Numbered from the stretch's first letter, positions 35,511-44,986 are shown. The stretch: 64,000 nucleotides of DNA from CALCMJ01 sp964475415 (GCA_964475415.1 CAYYWZ010000013.1:1-64000), one strand, 5' to 3'. Notes: generated by a model not told the origin, from the sequence alone. Translations and numbers: made by a program.

Positions 35511-36173
35511 TTGAAAACACTAATATCCATATCTTACACATTCCTGCTGATTTGCCTCTTCTCTGCCTGTCAAAAAGCGAACGAGCACAAAACTTATTAC
35601 GAAAATGGTACGCTCCAAGAAGTGATAGAGATGACCACTGATTCTCTAAGAAATGGTGTCTATATAAGATATACTGACAAAGGAATTATAGCAGAAAAAG
35701 CAAATTATTCAAATGGCAAACTAAATGGTGTACGACAACTATATTTTGCTAATTCAGATCAGATCGAAATAGAGGAGCATTATGTAAATGATAATTTCCA
35801 AGGTCCGTACAAAACTTTCTACCCCTCAGGAAAAATAGAACTAGAGGCTACATATAACAATAACATACTAGAAGGAGTATCGAAAAAATATTTTGAAAAC
35901 GGTAGTCTCCAAGAAGAAGTACTATTCGAAAATAATGAAGAAAATGGTGCCTTTGTAGAATACTACGAAAACGGCTCCCCTGAGTGGAAGGGTACCTATA
36001 GAAATGGAGCTAACGAAATAGGACTATTAGAAAACTATAACGAAAATGGAGAATTAGTTAAAAAGATGATGTGCTCTCCTAGCCCTATCGACTCATCTTC
36101 CGTTTGTCGGACAATTTGGACAAAAGAAAAAGGAGATATTGAAGTTGATAAAATTTTTGATTCAGAACAATGA
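35511..36173 (+). CDS. MORN_2-repeat lipoprotein (YwqK-like)
   Basis: 220 aa. The signal peptide ends LFSAC, a lipobox. The mature protein is built of six or so MORN_2-type repeats of about 22 residues (YYENGTLQEV, YSNGKLNGV, YPSGKIELEA, YFENGSLQEE, YYENGSPEWKG, YNENGELVKK). Databases often label such proteins 'toxin-antitoxin YwqK family antitoxin', but there is no toxin partner here and the protein is exported, so that name should not be read as function. The start is TTG: it gives a proper K-T-L-I signal sequence and no ATG is available. The end overlaps porQ by four bases (ATGA). Confidence 0.85.
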   Translation: MKTLISISYTFLLICLFSACQKANEHKTYYENGTLQEVIEMTTDSLRNGVYIRYTDKGIIAEKANYSNGKLNGVRQLYFANSDQIEIEEHYVNDNFQGPYKTFYPSGKIELEATYNNNILEGVSKKYFENGSLQEEVLFENNEENGAFVEYYENGSPEWKGTYRNGANEIGLLENYNENGELVKKMMCSPSPIDSSSVCRTIWTKEKGDIEVDKIFDSEQ

Positions 36174-37216
36174 TTAGATCTATACTATTTTTACTTCTCC
36201 TGACGTCTCAATTTTGCTATGGCCAAATTGGTGGACTACATAGCTTTGAATTTCTGAGACTACCTAGCTCAGCAAGGGCAACAGCACTCGGAGGCAGTCT
36301 AACTGCTGTAAGCGATGGAGATATATCCTTAGCTTGGCAGAACCCAGCTATCTTAGATTCTCTTACACATAGAAAGGTAAACTTCAATCATAACTTTCAT
36401 TTTGCAGGCATTACAAATGGTTTAGTGTCCTATGGACATCATATACAATCACTAGGTATAGATGCTCAGCTAGGCGTACAATATATTAACTACGGCGACT
36501 TCTTACTTACGGACGAAATAGGAACAATAAACGGTGAATTTTCTGGACAGGAACTTGCCCTGGGAATTGGTGCCGCTAAGCAGATCAATGAGCGAATAAG
36601 ATTAGGCGCAAATCTGAAATTCATAAGCTCAGCATTAGAATCCTATAACGCTAGCGGTATATTAATAGATCTAGGTATCATCTATCACAAGCCAAACTCT
36701 AATGGAAGTTGGGCAGCAACTTTTAAAAACATAGGAACGCAATTATCGAGTTTCACCGATGAAAAAAAGTCACTACCTTTTGATTTTCAGCTATCCTACT
36801 CTGCTAAGCTAAAACATCTACCTTTCCGTTATACCATTACTGGTCAGCGATTAGATAGATGGGATATACGTTTTGACGATCCTGACAGAGCTAACGATAC
36901 TGATATTTTTGGTGAAACAACAGAGGAAAGTGCATTCTCTCAGAATCTAGATAATTTCTTTAGACACTTTATTATAAGTGGCGAATTCTTGCTCGCAAGA
37001 AATGAAGCACTGAGATTTCGATTTGGTTACAACCATCTACTCAGAAAAGAATTACAAGTAAGCTCTTTCAGATCTCTAGGTGGTTTTTCTCTTGGCTTCG
37101 GTCTGAAACTCAGAAAATTTTCGCTTGATTATGGCGTAGGTTATCACCACCTAGCTGGTGCTACAAACCATGTAGGCTTCAGTCTGAATATGGGCGAATT
37201 TTTCAAAAAAGTATAA
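36170..37216 (+). CDS. porQ: Type IX secretion system protein PorQ
   Basis: 348 aa. The signal peptide ends CYGQ. The mature N-terminus GGLHSFEFLRLPSSARATALGGSLTAVSDGDISLAWQNPA is the PorQ/PorV-type hallmark, followed by an outer-membrane barrel (FadL-like beta strands, LGIDAQLGVQYINYGDF, FSLGFGLKLRKFSLDYGVGYHHLAG). PorQ joins PorU/PorV/PorZ in the attachment complex that processes and anchors T9SS cargo at the cell surface. It shares an ATGA overlap with the MORN lipoprotein gene upstream. Its presence supports a functional T9SS in the organism, consistent with the sorting-domain remnants in this window. Confidence 0.92.
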   Translation: MIRSILFLLLLTSQFCYGQIGGLHSFEFLRLPSSARATALGGSLTAVSDGDISLAWQNPAILDSLTHRKVNFNHNFHFAGITNGLVSYGHHIQSLGIDAQLGVQYINYGDFLLTDEIGTINGEFSGQELALGIGAAKQINERIRLGANLKFISSALESYNASGILIDLGIIYHKPNSNGSWAATFKNIGTQLSSFTDEKKSLPFDFQLSYSAKLKHLPFRYTITGQRLDRWDIRFDDPDRANDTDIFGETTEESAFSQNLDNFFRHFIISGEFLLARNEALRFRFGYNHLLRKELQVSSFRSLGGFSLGFGLKLRKFSLDYGVGYHHLAGATNHVGFSLNMGEFFKKV

Positions 37217-37233
37217 ACTAATTTTTCTATACT

Positions 37234-37926
37234 ATGTCTTCACTAATAGGTTCTATACTAGAAAAACATAGAAGGATCTTCGCAAAAATTATCGACATAC
37301 CTCTTACAGTGGAAAATGTCTTACCTGTAGATTTTACAGAAAACAACTTAGCGCTAACAACAGAAATAATACAATCCTCTGAAAAGCTGGAGGCTTATAT
37401 CCAATCAGAACTAAAAGATAAAAACAAACTTGTAGCGGCTGGCGGTTATCTGGAAGAAAGAGTATTGTATAGAAGAAGTCCCTTGTTTGACCAGTTAGGA
37501 TCTAGTCATCGCAATATACATCTAGGAATAGATCTATGGACCAAGGCAAACACTAAAGTCTATGCTCCCCTTTCCGGTAAAATTATTGGTCTAAAGGATA
37601 ATAACAATTTTGCAGATTACGGCCCTACTATTATATTAGAACATGAATTAGAGAATCTTAACTTCTATAGTCTCTACGGTCATCTGTCTAGAATTTCTTT
37701 AAAAGGTAAGAACTTAGGAGACATGATAGATAAGGGACAAGCTTTTTGCGAAATTGGAAATTACCCAGAGAACGGAGATTGGTCTCCTCACCTACACTTC
37801 CAGCTTATGACTGACATGCTAGCTAATGAACATGACTTTCCTGGCACCTGTTCTGCAAAGGATAAATCCCATTATAAGAATATCTGCCCTGATCCTAATT
37901 TGATATTAGGAATTATTAATCTCTAA
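37234..37926 (+). CDS. M23 family metallopeptidase (LytM-like)
   Basis: 230 aa with no evident signal peptide. The M23 core spans about residues 90-220. The zinc ligands are in HLGIDLW (H-x3-D) and the terminal HLHFQ (H-x-H), with LYGHLS between them, so all catalytic positions are present. Such enzymes cut peptide cross-links in peptidoglycan, yet the missing leader suggests a cytosolic or atypically exported form, as in some Bacteroidota homologues. It lies 17 bp after porQ on the same strand and may be co-transcribed with it. Confidence 0.9.
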   Translation: MSSLIGSILEKHRRIFAKIIDIPLTVENVLPVDFTENNLALTTEIIQSSEKLEAYIQSELKDKNKLVAAGGYLEERVLYRRSPLFDQLGSSHRNIHLGIDLWTKANTKVYAPLSGKIIGLKDNNNFADYGPTIILEHELENLNFYSLYGHLSRISLKGKNLGDMIDKGQAFCEIGNYPENGDWSPHLHFQLMTDMLANEHDFPGTCSAKDKSHYKNICPDPNLILGIINL

Positions 37927-38039
37927 TGATCTGACAAAATAATAACTTATCTATCTCCCATTTTTAAAGAATTCATAAATTTATAATCTAAGCAACTTTT
38001 TTTTCACTTTATCAGTTATTATCCTATCTAAAAATATTC

Positions 38040-39068
38040 ATGATCCGTACACTTTATCTTCTACTTATTTTTCTTTTCTCTAGCAATAGTCTGCTGTTTT
38101 CTAAACAGAAGGTCAACCATTTTTTTATAGAAATGGAATCCCCTACTGCTAAGCTCAGATTCGGTTATGTAGAAAAAATGGGTAAGCGTTACGTACAGAA
38201 ATATTTTCTCAATGAGGATGGATCAGATATCAGTTGGAGAGCATTCGGAAAACATTTCACAAAAAAATATAAGAAGACGAGACGAAAACGAAATGATATC
38301 CTTTTCTACACGCATGGTTTTCGCGCGCATAAAGATGCTTACCAAGACATTACAAATTACAACATGCACAAGGGGCTGTATGAATGCAAAGACAATTCTT
38401 ATAAAACCATCATATCGTTAGTATGGCATAGCAATCTTAACTATAAAGCTATGAGAGGAAAAACCATAGAGATGGGCGAGCGATTTGCTGGAATTATAAA
38501 TGTATTATTGGATGTGAGCAAAGAAAAGAAGTCTAAACGTAAAGTCAGTTTTCTAAACCATTCTATGGGTAATAGAATATTCGAAGGCATTTTTACAGAA
38601 TTACAGTCTCTTAGAAAAAACAATAAGCCATACATCGAAAATGTAATTTTTGCAGCTCCAGATATTGAGGCCAGTACTTTCTATAAGGATGGCACACTAG
38701 AACACATAGATAGGTTTTGCAACCATGCTATTGTATATAGACACAAAAGAGATCTTACCCTCAGCATGTCAAAACTTATAAATCTAAAGGATAGACTAGG
38801 CCTTGATGGTATAGATGATTTTACAAAAATCCCTACTAATGTCTATCTCATAGATGTATCATCAGCGAAAAAAACAGAGGACAATCATGACAAGATTTCT
38901 CGACATGGATACTACACCAGTAGTCCCGTGGTAAGGCAGGACATATTTAACATCCTCAACCCGAAAAAGGCCAAACCCTATCCTATCCGAACAATATTAG
39001 ACCATCCAAAAAACTTATCTATTCAAGACGTCGAGGAAAAAGACAACAAGAAAAAACTTAGAAGATAA
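38040..39068 (+). CDS. Secreted alpha/beta hydrolase (DUF900-like), paralogue 1
   Basis: 342 aa. A signal peptide ends about residue 21 (LLFS-K). The alpha/beta-hydrolase features are the oxyanion-side strand FYTHGF, the nucleophile elbow NHSMGN with Ser175, then FAAPDIE and a conserved His in 'DKISRHGYYTSSP' as candidate acid and base. The substrate is unknown; the DUF900 group includes lipase/esterase-like enzymes. It is clearly paralogous over its full length to the next gene, 195 bp downstream on the same strand. The C-terminus ends in a very basic tail (EEKDNKKKLRR). Confidence 0.85.
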   Translation: MIRTLYLLLIFLFSSNSLLFSKQKVNHFFIEMESPTAKLRFGYVEKMGKRYVQKYFLNEDGSDISWRAFGKHFTKKYKKTRRKRNDILFYTHGFRAHKDAYQDITNYNMHKGLYECKDNSYKTIISLVWHSNLNYKAMRGKTIEMGERFAGIINVLLDVSKEKKSKRKVSFLNHSMGNRIFEGIFTELQSLRKNNKPYIENVIFAAPDIEASTFYKDGTLEHIDRFCNHAIVYRHKRDLTLSMSKLINLKDRLGLDGIDDFTKIPTNVYLIDVSSAKKTEDNHDKISRHGYYTSSPVVRQDIFNILNPKKAKPYPIRTILDHPKNLSIQDVEEKDNKKKLRR

Positions 39069-39262
39069 AATGTTTTCTAAGTTCAAAAAGTAAGACAGAA
39101 GCTTACTTTATAGACCATACTAATGATGAATATCATAAGACTTAAAGTTTAACTCTATAGTAAACCTCCTGCTTAATTGAATGTTAATTATTACAAAAAA
39201 AATCCAACATGCTTACAACTATTAGTGCTGTAGATTAGTTTAAAATAAAATTATAGATTATT

Positions 39263-40321
39263 ATGTATCGAATTATCCTTCTACTGATCGTTCTTTTTAC
39301 AACAGACATTATTAGTATATCCGCTCAACAAGAAGTAAAGCACTTCTTCATAAATATGAAATCTGTAGAAGATACATTGAGCTTCGGCGTGATAGAGAAA
39401 GTAGATGGAGAATATGTAAATAAATATTTCGAAGCCGAAGAAGGTGGAAAAGATATCACATGGGATAAATTCAAAATATTGTTTTCTGAGTGGTATAAGC
39501 AAATGGATGAAACAGATGACAACTTACTATTCTACACACATGGGTTCTTAGCACATAAGCACCATTATCAGACCATGATAAATAATTACATGCACAAGCA
39601 TGTGTACGAAAAAGAAGATAATTCCTATAGGACCATAGTTTCTCTCGTTTGGTTTAGCACAATGGATTATAAGGCTACACGAACAACTACTATAGAAATG
39701 GGAGATAGATTTGCCGGGCTGGTCAATGAATTGCTAGATCTAACAGAAAAACAAAGTCCCCAAAGAGAAGTTAGCTTTCTTAACCATTCTATGGGTAACA
39801 GATTATTCGAAGGCGTATATCTAGGTCTTAACAAAATTGTTGCGGCTAAAGAACCTTATATAGAAAATGTAATCTTCGCAGCCCCAGATATCGAAGTTAA
39901 TACTTTCAGCTCAGGAGGTACATTAGAGAACATAGATGAGTTTTGTGATCAAGCTATAGTCTATAGAAATAATAGAGACTTGACCTTAGGCATGTCAAAG
40001 TTTTTTAATAAAAAAGATAGACTAGGTCTAGACGGTATAACAGATATGGACGATACAGCTGACAATGTTTTTCTTGTCGATGTATCTATGCTAGAAGATT
40101 CTGATGACAAACCTGATAAATTTACGCGACACAGATATTTTACTGGTAGTCCTGCAGTGAGACAAGATATGTTCAATACACTAAATCCAGAATTTGCATT
40201 GGACCAACCAGAAAGACAAATCCTTAAGCATGAGAGAAGACTTGTTATTCATGATTTAGAAAATGAAGATGCTGATAAGGTAGCAGAAGAAAAAGCTACC
40301 TATTCTAATGATAACAAATAA
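39263..40321 (+). CDS. Secreted alpha/beta hydrolase (DUF900-like), paralogue 2
   Basis: 352 aa. A signal peptide ends ISISA-Q. Same plan as paralogue 1: FYTHGF, NHSMGN with Ser176, FAAPDIE, and a conserved His in 'DKFTRHRYFTGSP'. By eye roughly half of the positions are identical. The C-terminal tail is acidic (DLENEDADKVAEEK), whereas that of paralogue 1 is basic. The tandem arrangement indicates a local duplication followed by divergence; complementary tails might allow pairing, which is speculative. Confidence 0.85.
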   Translation: MYRIILLLIVLFTTDIISISAQQEVKHFFINMKSVEDTLSFGVIEKVDGEYVNKYFEAEEGGKDITWDKFKILFSEWYKQMDETDDNLLFYTHGFLAHKHHYQTMINNYMHKHVYEKEDNSYRTIVSLVWFSTMDYKATRTTTIEMGDRFAGLVNELLDLTEKQSPQREVSFLNHSMGNRLFEGVYLGLNKIVAAKEPYIENVIFAAPDIEVNTFSSGGTLENIDEFCDQAIVYRNNRDLTLGMSKFFNKKDRLGLDGITDMDDTADNVFLVDVSMLEDSDDKPDKFTRHRYFTGSPAVRQDMFNTLNPEFALDQPERQILKHERRLVIHDLENEDADKVAEEKATYSNDNK

Positions 40322-40636
40322 TTCTATTCTCTAAGGACCTTGTAAATAATAAACCAATCAGCAATCTTAAAATACTGGATTAGTCGACCTTAGTCATTTA
40401 GTTCCAAACTATAATTAATAAGTCTATCACTAAAAAAGTCTAATATTAAGAGCTTTGCAAGGTAGGTGTCAAAACAGCATCGTAAATTCTAAAAGTACGT
40501 GACCCGCTTAACAATATCCGTCTTAAAGGTACAATTGCTTATAGCAATATTGTTAACACCTTTAATAACAACACCCTTTTTACACCCTTATATTCGAGAA
40601 TTATACACCCTTTTAGTATTAACATTTAGCATTACC
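40322..40636. other. Gene-free interval with an ACACC(C)TT array
   Basis: No ORF of note. Four ACACC(C)TT motifs on the plus strand begin at 40556, 40571, 40582 and 40605, the last three spaced 11 and 23 bp, near one and two helical turns. They precede a strong plus-strand terminator. This could be a regulator-binding cluster or the start of a short non-coding transcript; neither is proven. Confidence 0.5.
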
Positions 40637-40668
40637 AGCGGATAGACATTAGTCTTCCGCTTTTTTTT
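40637..40668 (+). terminator. Strong terminator in an intergenic region
   Basis: AGCGGATAGAC pairs with GTCTTCCGCT (one bulged T) around an ATTA loop, followed by a run of T's. It is 316 bp past the nearest plus-strand gene, further than usual, so it may end a separate short RNA rather than the hydrolase mRNA. Confidence 0.85.
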
Positions 40669-40872
40669 GGCTATTTACAACACATTTAGACCTATTGTAT
40701 AACTTTAAAATAGCCTTTCAGCTAAGCTTTCGTCTATTAAAGATGACGTTTGTCGAGAATCTGCTTGGAAAATCGTCTTTTCCCAAGTACTCGTCTTAGA
40801 AGTTTGTGGTGCATTGGATTTTTCCCCGATATTACAAACATATCATTCAACTAAAAATTAAAAATTAATATT

Positions 40873-40983
40873 ATGAAAAATGCAACTGTCAACAAATCTT
40901 GGGACCATTACGGAAGATTAAGCTTTCTTGTATTAGTATCTATCGCAGTTAGTTATACTATGTGTTTAGCAGTAATCCTATAG
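40873..40983 (+). CDS. Putative 36-aa single-pass membrane microprotein
   Basis: ATG AAA AAT start preceded by the A-rich leader AAAATTAAAAATTAATATT typical of Bacteroidota translation starts. The product has a polar N-terminus (MKNATVNKSWDHYGRLS) and one hydrophobic helix (FLVLVSIAVSYTMCLAVIL) that reaches the stop. It is below the usual length cut-off. No homologue is recognised. Its position between a terminator upstream and the M57 protease operon downstream gives it its own transcription unit. Support rests on the leader, the clean signal-anchor layout and the absence of any other gene here. Confidence 0.45.
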   Translation: MKNATVNKSWDHYGRLSFLVLVSIAVSYTMCLAVIL

Positions 40984-41049
40984 ATTCTACTCATATTATT
41001 AAGACCATAGATATTGTTATAGAGCCTGTAGAACTATATAATACTGATT

Positions 41050-41087
41050 AAAAAAAGTATCCCGTTCTAAAATTAGAGACGGGATAC
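41050..41087 (-). terminator. Terminator of the M57 protease gene
   Basis: GTATCCCGT / ACGGGATAC, a perfect 9-bp stem at 41057-41087, with A's at 41050-41056 that become a U-run on the minus strand, 29 bp after the protease stop codon. Confidence 0.85.
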
Positions 41088-41115
41088 ATGTTCATGGAAT
41101 TAGTATTGCTGATTA

Positions 41116-41979
41116 TTAGTATAGATATTCTAATGCATTCTTATCATTATTACCAAACTCTCCATCTTCATTGGAACCGAAACAAGCCAACATTACGGAG
41201 TTATAATCTACCCCAGTAGGCGTTCCCGGTATATGGACAGCACCATTAGGATTAGCCGCTTCTCCTGATCCACCACAACTTATTCTGTTAAACCAATCCG
41301 TATGACGCAGACCTACACAATGTCCGATCTCGTGCGTAATAACATGTTCATTTGTGTTTGTATTATAGTTATCCATCCCTGAAAATATTTGCACCCACTT
41401 GTAAGGTTTTCCATTACTATAAGGAAATCCAGCTACTCCACCTGCTTGTCCGTTAGGGACTCTGTAGACTACCATATCCTTATTGTTATAGTTTGTTCCA
41501 TATGTCAATGTAAAATTCAGCCCCGTATTTAGTGCATTGTAATTATTAACCGCCCATCCTAGAGCTGTCTTCATCTTATTAGTCAATCCATATCCACCGC
41601 CTCCAGTGTAACCTATAATCTTAATAGTTTGTGGAGAATAACACAAATTGTACGTTCTATACTGACGTTGCTCTAGTTCCATGCCTGTAATTTCTCCTAT
41701 AAGTTCTTTGTACTGTTCTTGTGCCATAGAGATATCACCGTCTAGAAAATATCTTTCTTCTGAAGTTCCATCAGGAAAAACAAACTCTCCTAATGAAATA
41801 TCATCAACATTAATATCAAGTGAAGCAATAAAATTTTCTTCTTGATTAGAAATAATTTCACCTGTGGAAGGTTCTGCAGGATCATCTAGAACACTTTGTG
41901 TGTTTTGATCTTTTTGACAAGACGTGATTACTAGTGCCAGGGCTATCAATGATAGCGCATAGATTTTAAAAACTTTCAT
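41116..41979 (-). CDS. Lipoprotein HEIGH-type metallopeptidase (M57-like)
   Basis: 287 aa. The signal peptide ends LVITSC, a lipobox, so it is exported and lipidated. The catalytic motif HEIGHCVGLRH begins at His216, with the metzincin-like third His in LRH, and a distal Met region (DYNSVML) as the likely Met-turn. This matches the dual-action HEIGH peptidases (M57) common in Bacteroidota. Its target is unknown. Unlike the M43 protease at 18.1-19.4 kb, it ends shortly after the catalytic domain. Confidence 0.9.
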   Translation of the reverse strand: MKVFKIYALSLIALALVITSCQKDQNTQSVLDDPAEPSTGEIISNQEENFIASLDINVDDISLGEFVFPDGTSEERYFLDGDISMAQEQYKELIGEITGMELEQRQYRTYNLCYSPQTIKIIGYTGGGGYGLTNKMKTALGWAVNNYNALNTGLNFTLTYGTNYNNKDMVVYRVPNGQAGGVAGFPYSNGKPYKWVQIFSGMDNYNTNTNEHVITHEIGHCVGLRHTDWFNRISCGGSGEAANPNGAVHIPGTPTGVDYNSVMLACFGSNEDGEFGNNDKNALEYLY

Positions 41980-42288
41980 TTTAAATAAATTTAGTGGTTT
42001 AAAAATAAACCCACCAGGAGATGACTTTCTAATAATACGAAGAAATATTCAATTTATAAGAACGTCTATGAGAAAAATATTGATCTACTTTTCTAAACCT
42101 TCTGCTTATTACTATCTAAATCCTATACCTTAAAATTAATCTAAGTGATACGCGTTGAGCTATTAAGCAGCCAAAGCATGTTTGGTTTGATTAATTGGTT
42201 TACAATTTTCAAGAATAATAAATTGTTTAAAAGTTTTAGCCGTCACCTTTAAAATTTCTCAGAGGTGTCGACAAGGGAAACATGATAA
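41980..42288. other. Gene-free interval
   Basis: Nothing recognisable: no ORF, no clear hairpin with a T-tract, no tRNA. It contains the upstream region of the M57 gene and unknown sequence leading into the orphan sorting domain on the plus strand. Confidence 0.5.
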
Positions 42289-42600
42289 TACTATCAAGAT
42301 AGTTCTGTAATATATACTCGATATGAAAACTGTGAATGTGAATTTCAAGAGCAATTAACAAATACCTCTAACTTAGCAGATTTATCCATTGACATATATC
42401 CCAATCCTGTCCACGATAGATTATACATAGATTCAGATATTGACATAAGATCTATGGAAATAATTAGTACTTCAGGTTGGATCATAAAAACAGAAAATTT
42501 TAATCCAGAAGTTGATCTTAGCACCTTAGCTAATGGTGTCTACTTTCTCGTTTTCTATATAGATGGACAGCGATATTATAATAAATTTTCTAAGATATAA
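42289..42600 (+). pseudogene. Orphan T9SS type A sorting domain
   Basis: An open frame of 103 codons without an early start codon. It ends with a textbook type A C-terminal sorting domain: IYPNPVHDRLYI, an MEIISTSG strand, then LANGVYFLVFYIDGQRYYNKFSKI and a stop. The upstream part (TRYENCECEFQEQL) is short and opens right after a TAA. The catalytic or structural body and signal peptide of the parent protein are missing, so this is a 3' remnant of a secreted protein gene. It faces the convergent acyltransferase gene six bp away. Confidence 0.75.
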
Positions 42601-42605
42601 TCTCG

Positions 42606-43718
42606 CTACACTTTCACAACTATATTTCTCTTATATAGAATCAGAGCAAACATCCAAACAAAAACACAGAAGGAAAGTGCAAAAATAAATGATCCTGGAT
42701 ACGCGCCAAAAATTGCCCTAAAAACTGCATCATAGAGCCAGGCGTATAGATTCTTATCCCCTATCTTAATTAAGAAAAATATTTTTACAAATACCCCTGA
42801 AAGGATATAAGAAAATAAAGGATTCAGTCCGAATACTCTGAAAAAACTTGTCCAGCCTTTCCATTCTTTGACATCGATGAGCCACAATAAGGAAGCCAAT
42901 ACCGTCATAGCCAGTCCCCCTGCAAACAAAACATATGAACTAGACCATATAGGCTTATTAATAGGGAATCCAGCATAATGCCAGATCACAGAAACAACGA
43001 TACAGCCTATACCCAATAAAACTAGTCGACGTATATTGTCCAATAGTTGTTTGCCAGACAATAATATATTACCCGTAAAATAACCAAGCAATGCCGTCCC
43101 AATAGAGGGCAATGAACTCAGTAGTCCTTCCGGATCAAAAGGCATCCCATAACCACCATATATATGATTTTCTCCGAATAATAATAAGTCTATTTTTCTA
43201 ACAAGATTATGCTCTAGACTCAGTGGATACGTTCCTCCAAATAGGATAAGAATCAAATAATAAGATATCAGTATAGCTGCAAAAATATAGGGTAGATATT
43301 TTTTCTTGAGAAATATGATCAACAGTCCAGCACCACCATATCCTAAAGCTATCCGCTGTAAAACACCAAATATCCTGAGATCAGAAATAGACTTATTATA
43401 AAAAGGAAACCAATTCAGTGCCAAACCTATAAGAAATATGATCAGTGTACGCTTAAGAACCTTAGCTATCCATTGCGATCTTTTGTCAACAGTATATTTC
43501 CTAAAAGAATAACTCATGGCAACACCCACAATAAATAAAAAGAAAGGGAATACAAGATCAGTAGGCGTACATCCATCCCATGGAGCATGCCTTAGGGGTG
43601 CATATACATAAGTCCACGAACCAGGCGTATTAACGATGATCATAAAGAAAATTGTCATACCTCTGAAAACATCTAGTGCCAACAACCTATTGTTAGTATT
43701 CATTTTGCTACTTTTCAT
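42606..43718 (-). CDS. HGSNAT-like (DUF5009) membrane acyltransferase
   Basis: 370 aa from ATG 43718; a TTG at 43736 or an ATG at 43703 are alternatives. The opening LLALDVFRGMTIFFMIIVNTPGSW, then PFFLFIVGVAMSYSFRKY, is diagnostic of the heparan-alpha-glucosaminide N-acetyltransferase/DUF5009 family. About ten transmembrane helices follow. The human relative acetylates glucosamine using acetyl-CoA from the other side of the membrane; bacterial members are linked to sugar acylation. It is divergent from an MFS transporter. Confidence 0.9.
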   Translation of the reverse strand: MKSSKMNTNNRLLALDVFRGMTIFFMIIVNTPGSWTYVYAPLRHAPWDGCTPTDLVFPFFLFIVGVAMSYSFRKYTVDKRSQWIAKVLKRTLIIFLIGLALNWFPFYNKSISDLRIFGVLQRIALGYGGAGLLIIFLKKKYLPYIFAAILISYYLILILFGGTYPLSLEHNLVRKIDLLLFGENHIYGGYGMPFDPEGLLSSLPSIGTALLGYFTGNILLSGKQLLDNIRRLVLLGIGCIVVSVIWHYAGFPINKPIWSSSYVLFAGGLAMTVLASLLWLIDVKEWKGWTSFFRVFGLNPLFSYILSGVFVKIFFLIKIGDKNLYAWLYDAVFRAIFGAYPGSFIFALSFCVFVWMFALILYKRNIVVKV

Positions 43719-43795
43719 TTTTAAAATAAGAAACAATTTTCACTAATCCCTAAATAGAACAATAAAACTAATTAGACGTTTCACCTAAAAGAAAT

Positions 43796-44986
43796 TTGAA
43801 AAGAAAAACCATACTATATATTCTTGCCTTGATACAGGCCATTAATATTGTGAATACGATGATTATAATGCCACTAGGTGATATTTTTATCCAACTTTAT
43901 TCCATCAATTCTTCACAGTATAGCCTGCTTGTTTCTGCCTATGCGCTAGCCGCTGCTTGCTCCAGTATATTTTCTATGCTCTATCTTGATTTTTTTGATC
44001 GCAAACACGCTCTATTACTAGCATTTTTTGGTCTTTCTATAGGCACTTTGTTATGTGCATTTGCAGATACCTATCATCAGTTATTAGCAATAAGATTTTT
44101 TACAGGCTTGTTCGGCGGTGTAATCGGAGCTATAATTCTTTCTATTGTTGCTGACCTATATTTGTTTAAAGAGAGAGGTAAGGCTATGGGAATTATCATG
44201 GCAGCCTTTTCGGCTGCATCTGCAATAGGTGTTCCCTTTGGATTATACTTAGCAGATATAACAAACTGGACCTCACCGTTCATCGTAATAGGCATTACAG
44301 GGTTAAGCTTAAGTGTCCTGATCTATTTTTATTTCCCTAACTTAATAGATCACTTACAAAGTATAGACATAGAAAGAAAACCACTAGATACTGTACTATT
44401 ACTACTACGGGACAAAAATCAAATCAATGCACTTACCACAGGCATGATGTTTGTCTTGGGTCATTTTCTAATCATTCCATTTATAACCCCTTATATGATT
44501 AGGAATGTAGGCCTAGAACAAGAACAGATAAAGTTTGTTTTTCTGGCTGGTGGGATTGCCACAATTTTTTCCGCACCCTTTATAGGGAAGATGACAGATA
44601 AATATGGCGTAATGAAAATTCTCGTTATAGTTATGTCGCTATCTGTATTCTCTGTACTAGCTCTTACTAATCTTAGTGAAAACCCCATCTGGATTGCGCT
44701 GATGGTTACTTCATCTTTCTTTGTTCTAGGCAGTGGCAGATTCATCCCTCCTAACACCCTGATCTCAGCTGCTGCAACGCCGCAGAATAGAGGTAGCTTT
44801 ATGAGTATGAAATCCGCATTGCAACAATTAGCTATAGCAATATCCTCTGCCTTTGCAGGTTATATTGTCTATTTTGATAATGCTGGCAAAATTATAAATT
44901 ATAATTATGTAGGCTTCTTAAGCATCTTCATTAGTATCTTAGCTGTTATGATGACCACCCGTATTAGAGTTGCTGCAGGAAATTAA
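43796..44986 (+). CDS. MFS transporter
   Basis: 396 aa with about twelve transmembrane helices. Helix 2-3 loop 'LDFFDRKHALLL' is a variant of the MFS G-x3-D-R-x-G/R motif; the second half has FIGKMTDKYG. It has the drug:proton antiporter-1 feel (GRFIPPNTLISAAATPQNRGSFMS). Substrate unknown. The start is TTG (TTGAAAAGAAAAACC), since no ATG lies before the first helix. The next gene starts 3 bp after the stop, so both are co-transcribed. Confidence 0.88.
   Translation: MKRKTILYILALIQAINIVNTMIIMPLGDIFIQLYSINSSQYSLLVSAYALAAACSSIFSMLYLDFFDRKHALLLAFFGLSIGTLLCAFADTYHQLLAIRFFTGLFGGVIGAIILSIVADLYLFKERGKAMGIIMAAFSAASAIGVPFGLYLADITNWTSPFIVIGITGLSLSVLIYFYFPNLIDHLQSIDIERKPLDTVLLLLRDKNQINALTTGMMFVLGHFLIIPFITPYMIRNVGLEQEQIKFVFLAGGIATIFSAPFIGKMTDKYGVMKILVIVMSLSVFSVLALTNLSENPIWIALMVTSSFFVLGSGRFIPPNTLISAAATPQNRGSFMSMKSALQQLAIAISSAFAGYIVYFDNAGKIINYNYVGFLSIFISILAVMMTTRIRVAAGN

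Noticed and set aside
35511..36173. Toxin-antitoxin system (YwqK antitoxin label)
   Set aside because: The protein is an exported MORN-repeat lipoprotein with no toxin gene beside it; the neighbour is porQ.
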